A DNA stretch of 64,000 nucleotides from Haloferula helveola. GTDB taxonomy: Bacteria > Verrucomicrobiota > Verrucomicrobiia > Verrucomicrobiales > Akkermansiaceae. Below the pieces are notes generated by a model that was given only the letters and a program-made list of their open reading frames with translations, had not been told where the DNA came from and searched no databases. Numbering within the stretch: the stretch's first letter is position 1; every line of letters starts with the position of its first letter. Made by a program: the position numbers and the translations under genes. Where the stretch lies: NCBI RefSeq assembly GCF_037076345.1, contig NZ_AP024702.1, forward strand, positions 4,092,001 through 4,156,000, in the 5' to 3' direction. Below, piece by piece: positions 7,920 to 16,379 of this stretch.

Positions 7920-8222
7920 TCAGTCCGCTTTCACCAGCATGGCCGCGACGAAGCCTGCAGCCATCGCGACGACTCCGCATGAGAGCGGGTAGCGGCGCAG
8001 CGGGTTTCGTTCGTAGGGTCGACGCCCGTCGGTCGTCTCCACGACCTTGTGATACTGGTTGTCGTAGTTGTGCTGTGGTTGTTCTTCAGGGTCCGGCCGG
8101 CGCAGTGCCATCACACCGAGGCCGGTCGCCGCAAGGGCAACGGTTCCCGCAGCCCCGGTCGAGATCGGGTTGCGCTTCGCGAAACCGCGGTTGCAGGTGG
8201 ATAAGGAGTTGAGCGGGTTCAT
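7920..8222 (-). CDS. Small membrane protein, hypothetical
   Basis: 100 residues with two hydrophobic stretches (about 22-42 and 80-97) separated by a polar, Pro/Asn/Gln/Tyr-rich loop. No known motif. It follows the DUF883-like gene on the same strand after a 12-base gap, so the two are probably co-transcribed and may act together at the inner membrane. Its arrangement near a DUF892 gene suggests a general stress set (inference). Confidence 0.6.
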   Translation of the reverse strand: MNPLNSLSTCNRGFAKRNPISTGAAGTVALAATGLGVMALRRPDPEEQPQHNYDNQYHKVVETTDGRRPYERNPLRRYPLSCGVVAMAAGFVAAMLVKAD

Positions 8223-8234
8223 GGCCGAATGCGT

Positions 8235-8633
8235 TCAGGAGTTGCGTGACGGGGTGGCGACGAGACCGATCAGGAATCCGAGCAACGCCATGGCGCCCAT
8301 GACACGGGCGGGTCTCCGGGTCGCCAGCCTGCGTGCGTCCGCCTTCATCTCCGACATGCTGTGGTCGTGCGCGTAGTCCTTCAGGCAGCGGCCATAGAAT
8401 GCTGCCTCGGATGCCTTGCGGGTAACGACGTGCTTTGCCCTGCTTGCGGCATTTTGAATGACCGTGGCGGCGGCTTCCGCCTTGTCCGCGATGCCGTTGT
8501 GGGACGGCCCATGGGTGCAGGGATCGGTTGGAAGACGCTCAGAGCTGGGGGCGAGTGTCAGCGCCCCCTTTTCATTCTCGGGGACATGCTTGGGAGAGAG
8601 GTCGTCAAGTTGGCGTTCAGGTTGTGTTTTCAT
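8235..8633 (-). CDS. DUF883/ElaB-YqjD-like membrane-anchored protein
   Basis: 132 residues. An N-terminal polar region and a central Ala/Lys-rich amphipathic helix (about 48-95) lead to a single C-terminal transmembrane helix (about 108-126) with the RPARVMGAMALLGFLIGL pattern typical of DUF883 proteins. E. coli YqjD and ElaB, the known members, are stationary-phase proteins that tether ribosomes to the inner membrane. Similarity here is by architecture, not a full-length match. The gene is first of a pair with the small membrane protein downstream. Confidence 0.6.
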   Translation of the reverse strand: MKTQPERQLDDLSPKHVPENEKGALTLAPSSERLPTDPCTHGPSHNGIADKAEAAATVIQNAASRAKHVVTRKASEAAFYGRCLKDYAHDHSMSEMKADARRLATRRPARVMGAMALLGFLIGLVATPSRNS

Positions 8634-8815
8634 CGAGGTTCAAATCGCAAGACACATGCCAACGCTGTAACCCCGGTACTATGGGCAACCGAAGGCTTCG
8701 GCGCCGTCAACGATGACTCAACATGAACGATGACCGTGGCGGAACGCACGATCCCTCATCCACGCAAACCGGAAGCCGCGACTGGCTGCACAAGCGACGC
8801 CTCCCGTTGAACGCA

Positions 8816-8847
8816 ACAACCCCGGGACCAAACGGTCCCGAGGTTGT
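8816..8847. terminator. Hairpin downstream of the DUF892 gene
   Basis: A near-perfect inverted repeat: ACAACC plus CGGGACC against GGTCCCG plus AGGTTGT, with a 4-base loop. It starts about 30 bases past the DUF892 stop codon. The minus-strand exit lacks a clear T-run, so this may be a weak terminator or an mRNA 3'-end stabiliser. The rest of 8634-8876 shows nothing but an unconvincing 44-codon frame. Confidence 0.5.
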
Positions 8848-8876
8848 CTCTTCGTGAATGGGACTGACCTCAGCGA

Positions 8877-9374
8877 TCAGGAAGCAGCCAGTGCCCGGAA
8901 GTTGATGACCTTTTCCGCGAGGCGGGTCAGCTTGCGGTCGGTCTCGCCTTCCTCTTCAAGCGTGGCGGTCAGGATGTCGGCGACTTCATGGTTGCCAACT
9001 TTCCTGGCGAAGGCGACGGCCGTGCCGTAACCTGCCATCTCATAGTGCTCGACCCGTTGGGCGGCGGCGATGAGGGCGGCGTCGCGGACTTCTCCGGCTT
9101 CGATTTCGGCGATGATTTCCTCACCTTCCTGGATGAGTCCGGCACATGCGGGACAGTGCTCGCCGTGGGGACCGAATTCGGTGTGCTCGAAGGCCTTTTC
9201 CAAGCGCTTCACCTGTCCGCGCGTCTCCTCAAGGTGTTCCTTGAACGCGGCTTTGAGTTCGGGATGCGTTGCGGCCTCGGCCATCTTCGGGAGGGCGCCG
9301 AGGATCTGGTTTTCAGCGCTGTAAAGGTCCTTCAGTTCGTGGACGAGGAGTCTCTCTAGGGAATCGATTTTCAT
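8877..9374 (-). CDS. DUF892 (YciE/YciF-type) ferritin-like protein
   Basis: 165 residues, all helical, forming a four-helix bundle of the ferritin-like superfamily. Family signature at the N-terminus: L-x-HELKDLYSAENQIL (about residues 9-25). Metal-ligand candidates are the Glu and His in HELKDLYSAE, the EHLEET and RVEHYE helices, and the late EEEGETD helix. A CPAC pair near the middle is unusual and could bind metal. The ATG at 9374 is preceded by GGAGG with 4-base spacing. YciE/YciF-type proteins rise in osmotic and general stress; biochemical activity is unsettled. The following region 9375-9581 shows no feature. Confidence 0.88.
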   Translation of the reverse strand: MKIDSLERLLVHELKDLYSAENQILGALPKMAEAATHPELKAAFKEHLEETRGQVKRLEKAFEHTEFGPHGEHCPACAGLIQEGEEIIAEIEAGEVRDAALIAAAQRVEHYEMAGYGTAVAFARKVGNHEVADILTATLEEEGETDRKLTRLAEKVINFRALAAS

Positions 9375-9581
9375 AGCACCTCCCAATATCGCAACAGGCG
9401 TGCCACGGCCGGGGAAGGGGCTGTGAGTCCCCGTCCGTTAAGGGATTGTGGGCCTCTGTGTCGTTCGGAAATCCAGTGGAAAACCTGCGATTTGCACCGC
9501 CATCGGTGCGGATTGCAGATCGGGGATCGATGTCCACGGGGTGATTTCGGGACCGGTCTCGCTTGGGGGCGGCAGGATCGG

Positions 9582-11327
9582 TCAGGGTGCGACGTAGTCG
9601 AAATCGAGCCTGAAGAAGTTCGCCGGTTCGTCTGCGGGAACAAGGAAGGAGGCCGCCATGCCATCGCCGATCACGGGTGATTCGCCGGGAGCGAGATTCC
9701 AGCCGGAGAGGTCGGGGCTTTCCCAAAGGACGTAGGTGATGGCGCGTCCTGTGGGGAAGAGGAGCTCGATGTCGTTCCCGTTGAGAGTTGGGTCGAGCCG
9801 GCAATCGGGGAGGGGGAACTGGCTTTCGCCACGGGTGCCCGGGCTGGCGAAGTCGGTGCCGAAGGGGGTGAGGGACTCGACGTAGTCGGTGTCGACAGTC
9901 TGCCCGTTCGGGTGGGCGTTACCGGTGGCGATCTCCAGCGCGACACCGACTCCGTAAGGGTCGCCGTCTTCGTAAGCGACCCGGCACACGAGATCGCCAT
10001 CGGCATCGAGGATGAAGATCGCGTCGCTGGTGTTGGTGATGGTCAGATCGCCGATGTCGTCGGTCCAAACCGCGTCGGGCGTCCCCCCGGGTTCGCCGCC
10101 ATTGAGGTCGCCGCTCACGCCGACGACGAAGAGGTCGCCCGGTTGGACGATGCCGGAGAAGGTCGCTGTGTTCCCTCCCCGGTCGCCGATCGTCCAGTTG
10201 GTCATGTCGATGGGTGCGCCGGTGTGGTTGAAGAGTTCGATGAACTCGCCCGTGCCGTCGCCGACCTGATCGGGGTTTGGCAGAATTTCGGTGATCACGA
10301 GATCGCCGGTGGGCAGGTCGGCGTCGGGATCGGAAAACAGCGGAACCTGTTCGTTCAACGTTTGGATGATGAACGCCCAGTTGGCGGGGTCGCCGTCGCG
10401 CACGTCCGGGTCGCACTCCATGTGGATGAAGCGTTCGGGAAAGATCGCGAAAAGGGCAGGCGTCTGGCACGGCTCTGTCGAGCCGTTGGTAACGCGTCCC
10501 TGGGTGTTGGTGCTGCCACTGAGGGCGGGGTCCTGGCCCGGTTCCTGGTGGCTCACGGCCACGCGTGAATCCATGGCAGCGCCAAGGATTTCGTTCATCC
10601 GGGTGGCAAGGGATCGTGACAGGGAGTTGCCGATGAACTCGGTCGGCGTGCCGTTGCTGATGCTGACATCGGCCGGGTCCGTCCCCTCGGCCATGCCATG
10701 GAAGCTGAGGCTTACGGTGGTGTCGAAATGCGCTTCGATCACCTCATGCGCCGCTTGGAACAGGCTTTCCGGCGCGTGTGCCATGTCCGAAATGCGGTAG
10801 GGGTCGCCGCCGAGGTCGCCATCGCAGTTTGACTCGGTGGGAGAGTTGTTGCGGTGGGTGCCGGCGAGCAGGAAGCCGACGGCGTTGGTGTCGAAGAACA
10901 GGTCCGTGGCCGGGACGCGGACGCCGTCGTAGAGAGGATGAGGACACTGAACGACCAGTTCCCGCTCGGGCGTCAGATCGATCGCGTAGAAGCCGCCCCA
11001 ATGCTGGTTGCTGTTCTTCTCCCGCAGCAGTGCGAAGACATCGCTGCTGACGTTGTCGGTGTAGGAAACCACATCGTAATTCGCATCGACCGCCGCGTCG
11101 GCAGCGGCCTGCAGATCGCCATCGAGGATGTGTTGGAGCGCCGCGCGAAAGGCGGTCATCTCCTGATTCGTGGGGAGCCGGTATTTGTCCGACGAGGCCG
11201 CCGAGGGGATCGGGTGGGCGTTGATCTCTGCCTGAAGGTCGCCTGATTCGATGAGGATCGGCACAGCACCGGCGGCACTGGCGGCGAGCAGAAACCCAAG
11301 GATGGAGCGGGATGGCGGGGTCATCAC
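9582..11327 (-). CDS. Secreted lamin-tail-domain (LTD) protein
   Basis: 581 residues with a signal peptide (about 1-21, ending AAGA). The N-terminal 320 residues are an uncharacterised region with several His/Asp/Cys that may be a catalytic or binding domain. A lamin-tail domain follows (about 345-455, beginning DLVITEILPNP and including EFIELFNHTG and MTNWTIGD). LTDs in bacterial secreted proteins accompany nucleases, CotH kinases and adhesins. The C-terminal region with VLWESPDLSGWNL and FFRLD looks like the short beta domain common at the ends of verrucomicrobial secreted proteins. No PEP-CTERM motif is visible, so the exosortase at 47 kb is unlikely to process it. Function unknown. Confidence 0.75.
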   Translation of the reverse strand: MMTPPSRSILGFLLAASAAGAVPILIESGDLQAEINAHPIPSAASSDKYRLPTNQEMTAFRAALQHILDGDLQAAADAAVDANYDVVSYTDNVSSDVFALLREKNSNQHWGGFYAIDLTPERELVVQCPHPLYDGVRVPATDLFFDTNAVGFLLAGTHRNNSPTESNCDGDLGGDPYRISDMAHAPESLFQAAHEVIEAHFDTTVSLSFHGMAEGTDPADVSISNGTPTEFIGNSLSRSLATRMNEILGAAMDSRVAVSHQEPGQDPALSGSTNTQGRVTNGSTEPCQTPALFAIFPERFIHMECDPDVRDGDPANWAFIIQTLNEQVPLFSDPDADLPTGDLVITEILPNPDQVGDGTGEFIELFNHTGAPIDMTNWTIGDRGGNTATFSGIVQPGDLFVVGVSGDLNGGEPGGTPDAVWTDDIGDLTITNTSDAIFILDADGDLVCRVAYEDGDPYGVGVALEIATGNAHPNGQTVDTDYVESLTPFGTDFASPGTRGESQFPLPDCRLDPTLNGNDIELLFPTGRAITYVLWESPDLSGWNLAPGESPVIGDGMAASFLVPADEPANFFRLDFDYVAP

Positions 11328-11433
11328 CGGAGACTAGACAGAAAGTGGAACCGGCAGCCAGTACGGTCGGGGCGAAGGTCGGACGGATTCGCCCCGTTGA
11401 CACGGCGGCGGGGATGGATTATCGGGCCGCGCC

Positions 11434-13278
11434 ATGAGCGAAGCGACCTCCGAAAAGCATGTGTTTCAGGCCGAAATCCAGCAGCTGCTGGATCTGGTGG
11501 TGCACTCCCTCTACACCGACCGGGAGATTTTCCTGCGGGAGCTGATTTCGAATGCCAGCGACTCGATGGAGAAGCTCCGGCACCTTGAGGGGACCGAAAA
11601 GGACATCCACGACGCGGGGCTGCCGCTGCAGGTCGAGGTCGTGGCTGACAAGGAAGCGGGCACGCTGACCATCCAGGACCACGGGATCGGGATGACCCGC
11701 GAGGAGTTGGTCGAGAATCTCGGCACGATCGCCCATTCCGGAACGAAGGCGTTCCTCACCGCGATGAAGGAGAGCGGCGGATCGCCGGAGAACATGATCG
11801 GCCAGTTCGGGGTCGGCTTCTACGCCGCCTTCATGGTGGCCGACGAGGTCAAGGTCTACTCGCGCAGCTGGCGCAAGGATGCCGAAGGCTTGGTTTGGAC
11901 CAGTGACGGCAAGTCGGGCTACGAGATCGAGCCGGCCGATGGCGTCGCACGCGGCGTCAAAATCGTGCTGAAGCTCAAAGAGGATCAGAAGGAATACGCC
12001 GAGGAACACCGCGTGAAGCACCTCGTGGAGACCTACAGCAACTTCGTCGGCTTCCCGGTGATGATCGACGGCAAGCGCGTCAACGAGGTCGAGGCGCTGT
12101 GGCTGAAGAACAAGAGCGAGATCAGCGACGAGGAATACAAGGCGTTCTACCAATTCCAGGCGAAGGCTTTCGACGAGCCGCAGTATCGCCTGCATTTCTC
12201 CGCGGACGCACCGCTCGAGATCAACGCGCTGGTCTTTGTGCCGTCGGAGAATCCGGAACGAATGGGCTTCGGAAAGGCCGATCCCGGTGTCGCGCTCTAT
12301 TGCAAGAAGGTGCTGATCGATCCCGAGCCGAAGGGACTGCTGCCGGACTGGATGCGCTTCCTCAAAGGGGTGATCGACAGCGCCGACCTGCCGCTGAACA
12401 TCTCACGCGAGACGATGCAGGACAGCGCGCTGGTGCGGAAGATCGGCACCGTGATCAGCAAGCGGGTGCTGAAGATGTTCGAGAAGGAGGCCGCGGGAGA
12501 TCCCGATAAATGGCGGGCGTTCTACAAGAAGTTCGACCGCTACTTCAAGGAGGGCGTGGCCACCGATTTCGCCAACAAGGAGGCGCTGGCGAAGCTGCTT
12601 CGTTTCGAAAGCTCGATGACCGAAGCGGGGGAAGTGACCAGCTTTCCCGAGTATCTGACACGGGCCAAGGACGGGCAGGAAAAGATCTACTACATCGTCG
12701 GCAGCTCGCGCGAACAGATCGAGGCTAGTCCTTATCTCGAAGCGTTCAAGAGCCGCGGGCTCGAGGTGATCTACTTCACCGACGCGGTCGACGAATACGT
12801 GGCCGACTCGCTTGCTGAGTTCGATGGCAAGAAGTTGCAGTCGATCACCCAGAGTGGGGTCGAACTCGAGGACACCGAGCTTGAGGGCGAGCCGCTTTCC
12901 GAGGAAGAGACGGCGTCGCTGTGCGAGTTCCTCAAGACCGAGTTCGGCGACAAGGTGACCAAGGTCGAGGCCGGTAAGCGTCTGGTCGACAGCCCGGTGG
13001 TGGCCCTTGTTCCCGAAGACGGCATGACGCCGCAGATGCGGGCGATGATGAAGGCGATGGACGAGAACTTCCAGGACGAGGTGAAGGTCGATCTGGAGAT
13101 CAATCCGCGCCACGAACTGGTGAAGCGTCTCGCCTCGGCCAAGGACGACAATCCGGATCTGGCCAAGCTGGTGGCCGGGCAGCTGCTCGACAACGCCCTG
13201 ATGGCGGCGGGTCTGCTCGAAGACGCCCGGGACACCGTGAAGCGGATGAACCAGCTGATGGAGAAGGCGCTGGGGTAA
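11434..13278 (+). CDS. htpG: Chaperone HtpG (Hsp90)
   Basis: 614 residues, close to E. coli HtpG (624). The N-terminal GHKL ATPase is clear: ELISNASDSMEKLR (about 30-43), DHGIGM and GQFGVGFYAAFMVAD. The middle domain carries the SRETMQ-type segment (about 325-333), whose Arg contacts ATP. The C-terminal dimerisation domain ends with KRMNQLMEKAL. HtpG is an ATP-driven cytosolic dimer that remodels client proteins under stress. It is transcribed alone, followed by a palindromic repeat rather than a classic terminator. Confidence 0.97.
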   Translation: MSEATSEKHVFQAEIQQLLDLVVHSLYTDREIFLRELISNASDSMEKLRHLEGTEKDIHDAGLPLQVEVVADKEAGTLTIQDHGIGMTREELVENLGTIAHSGTKAFLTAMKESGGSPENMIGQFGVGFYAAFMVADEVKVYSRSWRKDAEGLVWTSDGKSGYEIEPADGVARGVKIVLKLKEDQKEYAEEHRVKHLVETYSNFVGFPVMIDGKRVNEVEALWLKNKSEISDEEYKAFYQFQAKAFDEPQYRLHFSADAPLEINALVFVPSENPERMGFGKADPGVALYCKKVLIDPEPKGLLPDWMRFLKGVIDSADLPLNISRETMQDSALVRKIGTVISKRVLKMFEKEAAGDPDKWRAFYKKFDRYFKEGVATDFANKEALAKLLRFESSMTEAGEVTSFPEYLTRAKDGQEKIYYIVGSSREQIEASPYLEAFKSRGLEVIYFTDAVDEYVADSLAEFDGKKLQSITQSGVELEDTELEGEPLSEEETASLCEFLKTEFGDKVTKVEAGKRLVDSPVVALVPEDGMTPQMRAMMKAMDENFQDEVKVDLEINPRHELVKRLASAKDDNPDLAKLVAGQLLDNALMAAGLLEDARDTVKRMNQLMEKALG

Positions 13279-13325
13279 TAGGGAGGACTGCTTCGCTGGA
13301 CCGGTTCTGAAAGCTGGCTTCGGGT

Positions 13326-13399
13326 GTTTGTAGTTCCCCCTTCAGGGGGCTTTCGAATCCGGCAGTGCGCGTGGACCCCGTAAACGGGGAACTACAAAC
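13326..13399. repeat. REP-like palindromic element
   Basis: A perfect 14-bp terminal inverted repeat (GTTTGTAGTTCCCC at 13326-13339 against its complement at 13386-13399) encloses two inner hairpins: CCCCCT-TCA-GGGGG next to the left arm and CCCCG-TAAA-CGGGG next to the right arm. This nested design is typical of REP/BIME elements mobilised by RAYT transposases. It sits 48 bases past the htpG stop and could also stabilise or end the htpG mRNA. Confidence 0.6.
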
Positions 13400-13476
13400 C
13401 ACTGTGGCGGGCCCAGCAGGCGACTTCTTGCCGATTCTGGATTGCCTCGCCGGGGGAAGCCGCTAACCAGACGCCC

Positions 13477-14550
13477 GTGAATTTGCATTTGGACTTCGAG
13501 GGTGCCCGGATCGCGGGCCTGGTGTTGGCGAAAGTGGGCAATCCCGCACGCGACGAACCGCTCCAGACCTCGAAGCAGTTGTTCGAAGTCAGCGAGGACG
13601 ACCAGACGCTGCTTACGCCGATCTTCCTGCGCTCGTTCCGCAGTCTGGGGATGCAGGGCCAGCGGTTCAGCCACCACAGCTCGCTGGAGAAGAACGAGCT
13701 CAACCAGGCGACGGCGGCGATCTTTTCGGATCCGTCGACCTTGCTCGAGAAGGGCTGCGAAATCGCCAAGCGACTCTACTCGAAGTCGAACCACCCGAAC
13801 ATCAAGTCGGGTGATCTCTGCATTTCGCTCCTCGACGGCATCTCGTGCGACGGCGAGACGAAGCGCGCGATCTGCATCCTGAAGTCGGAGAGCGTGACGC
13901 CGTTCCTGAGCATCTCGACCCGCGACGGCGATCTCGAACTTCACACCGAGCAAGGGATCAACCCCGAGAAGATCGACAAGGGATGCCTGATCATCGACCA
14001 CTTCGGCGGCAAGGGCTTCTACGTCCTGACCTTCGATCGGGCCGGAGCGGAGTCGCGCTTCTGGGTGCGGGATTTCCTCGGCGTGGTGCCGATCGCCGAT
14101 GCGGCGCTGGTCAGCAAGAAGGTCGCCGAGATGGCGGTCGCCGCCGTTTCGAGCGGGGGCGGGTCGGACGACGATACACCGCCATGGGAGAGCAAGCAGG
14201 CGGCCAAGGACGCGCTGTCCTACTTCGACGGCAAGAAGACCTTCAGCTTGGCAGAGTTCGAGGAACAAGCGCTGCGCACTCCCGAGGCGAAGGCGCGCTT
14301 CGCCGAGGAGCGCCGGCGCATGGAGGAGGATGAGGGCGTGAAGATCGAGGACGGCTTCAGCATTTCGAAGAAGGACGTCACGAAGGCGAAGAAGCTGATG
14401 AGCTCGATCATGAAGCTGGACACCGGCGTCGAGGTCCGGCTCAAGCCGAAGTCGTTCGATCAGGCCGAGCCGGTGGTCGAGAAGGGCTTCGATGAGGAGC
14501 GGGGGATGAAGTATCTCAAAATCTTCTACCGCCGGGACTTCGGGGGGTGA
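13477..14550 (+). CDS. Nucleoid-associated protein, NdpA/YejK-like
   Basis: 357 residues. The sequence runs through the NA37/YejK pattern: an N-terminal region on long-term nucleoid binding, a central ICILKSESVTPFL segment, the GCLIIDHFGGKGFYVLTFDR segment (KxxxIxD-like), FWVRDFLGVVP, then a helical C-terminus with charged stretches. YejK-type proteins bind DNA without obvious sequence preference and are associated with the spermidine nucleoid fraction in E. coli. Start at 13477 follows GTGAATTTG at the ORF edge; no strong ribosome-binding site is seen, so a slightly different start is possible. Confidence 0.8.
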   Translation: MNLHLDFEGARIAGLVLAKVGNPARDEPLQTSKQLFEVSEDDQTLLTPIFLRSFRSLGMQGQRFSHHSSLEKNELNQATAAIFSDPSTLLEKGCEIAKRLYSKSNHPNIKSGDLCISLLDGISCDGETKRAICILKSESVTPFLSISTRDGDLELHTEQGINPEKIDKGCLIIDHFGGKGFYVLTFDRAGAESRFWVRDFLGVVPIADAALVSKKVAEMAVAAVSSGGGSDDDTPPWESKQAAKDALSYFDGKKTFSLAEFEEQALRTPEAKARFAEERRRMEEDEGVKIEDGFSISKKDVTKAKKLMSSIMKLDTGVEVRLKPKSFDQAEPVVEKGFDEERGMKYLKIFYRRDFGG

Positions 14551-14645
14551 GCATCTGAGCCGGGAATCGGACCGGGCGGCGTCCCGCGGTCCGTTGGTTT
14601 TTTCCGTGCGCGGGATGCGGCGGGAGGGTTTCTTCGGGCTGCCGA

Positions 14646-15566
14646 ATGAGCGAGCAAGCGTCCAGCGTTGAGGAGACTGTCGAGAAGAAGCCGCCCGGGC
14701 TTCGGAAGGACCTCGTCGTGCTGATGAAGGTCCGCCTGAACGTCTTCGTCCTGCTGACCACCTTCTTCGGTTTCCTGCTGGCATCGAAGGGAGCGGGGCT
14801 CGATCTCGTCCTGCTCGCCCATACCCTCGTCGGCACGGCGCTCGCGGCATTTGGGTCGTCGGCCTTCAACCAGCTGATGGAAGTCGATCTGGATGCCCGG
14901 ATGAAACGGACTGCCGACCGACCCTTGCCTTCGCGCCGGATGGATCCGGTGTTCGCTTTCGGCCTCGGCTGGATGCTCTCGGCGGCGGGGATCATCCACC
15001 TCGCGGTGAAAGTCGGAACGATGCCGTCCGTCCTCGCGGCGGTGACGGTGGGGATCTACGTATTCGTCTACACGCCGATGAAGCGCTGGAGCAGCGCCAA
15101 TACGCTGGTCGGCGCGATTCCCGGAGCGATCCCGCCGATGATCGGCTGGACGGCGGTTCCTGACCACGGCCTCGACGGAGGCGCCGCATTCCTTTTCGCG
15201 TTGTTGTTTCTCTGGCAGCTCCCGCACTTCGTCGCGATCAGCTGGCTGTGCCGTGAGGAGTACGAGGAGGCGGGCTACCGGATGTGGAGCAATGGCGACG
15301 TCAGCGGGCGGCGCTGCGGTCTGTTGAGTGCCGTTTTCTCACTGTTTCTCGCGGGTCTGCCGGTCTGGCCGTGGCTCGCCGGCTGGACCCCGGGGCTTCC
15401 CGGGCACATCGCTTTGGGGGCCGGGGTGCTGCTCGGGCTGGTGATGGCGGCATTTTCCGGCCGGTTCATGCGCGACGGCGAACGGTCCTCTTTTCGGCGG
15501 CTGTTTCTGTTCACGCTGCTCTATCTGCCGCTCGAACTCGGATTACTTGCCTTTGCATGGGGCTAG
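14646..15566 (+). CDS. cyoE: Protoheme IX farnesyltransferase (heme O synthase)
   Basis: 306 residues, about nine transmembrane helices, UbiA superfamily. The first polyprenyl-binding motif is NQLMEVDLDARMKRTADRPL (about 76-95), which contains the Mg-pyrophosphate Asp pair. A second conserved segment follows with YTPMKRWSSANTLVGAIPGAIPP. The enzyme converts heme B and farnesyl diphosphate to heme O in the inner membrane for haem-copper oxidases. It heads a compact operon with two Sco-like proteins and a DUF420 protein, which strongly supports a role in terminal oxidase assembly. Confidence 0.95.
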   Translation: MSEQASSVEETVEKKPPGLRKDLVVLMKVRLNVFVLLTTFFGFLLASKGAGLDLVLLAHTLVGTALAAFGSSAFNQLMEVDLDARMKRTADRPLPSRRMDPVFAFGLGWMLSAAGIIHLAVKVGTMPSVLAAVTVGIYVFVYTPMKRWSSANTLVGAIPGAIPPMIGWTAVPDHGLDGGAAFLFALLFLWQLPHFVAISWLCREEYEEAGYRMWSNGDVSGRRCGLLSAVFSLFLAGLPVWPWLAGWTPGLPGHIALGAGVLLGLVMAAFSGRFMRDGERSSFRRLFLFTLLYLPLELGLLAFAWG

Positions 15567-15584
15567 TCTAGGGTCCGCCGCCCC

Positions 15585-16379
15585 ATGAGACGGCCCGCCG
15601 AGAATCTGGAACCTGCCGTGCGCGATCCGCGGAAACTGCGGCTGACGGCTTTCATCCTCGTGGCCGTGATGGCGGTCAGCGGGGTGCTGATTCTCGTGGC
15701 CTACAACCGCGACGCGGCCCGCCGCGCCGAGGACGACCGCCCGGCCTTCGTGACCCGGCTGCGCACGGACAAGCATGACTTCAAGCTGTGGCGTCAGGAC
15801 GAGTCGGAGGCGAGCTTGCTGGACCTCTTGGGCGACGTGTTCGTGATCGTGCCGGTGGTCTTCGAACAGCCGGAGTCGTGGTCGACCACCCGGCAGGTTC
15901 TGCTCGACCTGAAGCAACGCTACGGGACCCGCGAAGACTTCCACATCGTTTGCGTCACTCTCGATCCCGAGAACGAGTCGCCGGAGAAGCTTGGAGAGTA
16001 TGCTTCCGATCTCGGCGCCGAGCTGCCGTTCTGGTGGTTGGCGGGAGCACGCGAGGAAAGCGTGCACAAGTATTTCAAGAACGTCCTCCAGTCCGGCTTC
16101 ATGCCGAAGGAGGAGGACGGAACGTGGGAGTTTGACCCGACTTTCATGTTGGTGGATCGCGACGGGCACCTACGGCAACCGACGGTCCGGGCGCGGAAGC
16201 CGAACGGTCGTGAGCTGAACTTCAGGAACAAGGTGCCCTTCAATTTCGAGCAGGCCGCGGAGTGGGACGAGCAGGGTAAGTCCGAGGGGCTTGAAAAGAG
16301 CAACGTCGAGACCCTCAAAGAGCTGCTGTTCAAGACAGCCGAAGAACTGCTCGCAACCCCGGCAAAGCAGGAACCATGA
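15585..16379 (+). CDS. Sco1/SenC-like protein lacking copper ligands
   Basis: 264 residues. One N-terminal transmembrane helix (about 20-41) then a thioredoxin-like domain with the Sco spacing and a VCVTLDPENESPEKL segment equivalent to the Sco 'tiDpeRDtpe' region. The CxxxC pair expected after the first strand is replaced (IVPVVFEQPESW), and the conserved His before the final strand is Phe/Asp (EFDPTFMLVDRDG). Copper delivery is therefore unlikely. It may be a structural or regulatory partner of the next protein. The ATG of the next gene overlaps its stop codon by 4 bases. Confidence 0.85.
   Translation: MRRPAENLEPAVRDPRKLRLTAFILVAVMAVSGVLILVAYNRDAARRAEDDRPAFVTRLRTDKHDFKLWRQDESEASLLDLLGDVFVIVPVVFEQPESWSTTRQVLLDLKQRYGTREDFHIVCVTLDPENESPEKLGEYASDLGAELPFWWLAGAREESVHKYFKNVLQSGFMPKEEDGTWEFDPTFMLVDRDGHLRQPTVRARKPNGRELNFRNKVPFNFEQAAEWDEQGKSEGLEKSNVETLKELLFKTAEELLATPAKQEP

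Noticed and set aside
8723-8857. A 44-residue frame on the plus strand
   Set aside because: It overlaps the 8816-8847 hairpin, has no ribosome-binding site and no recognisable content.
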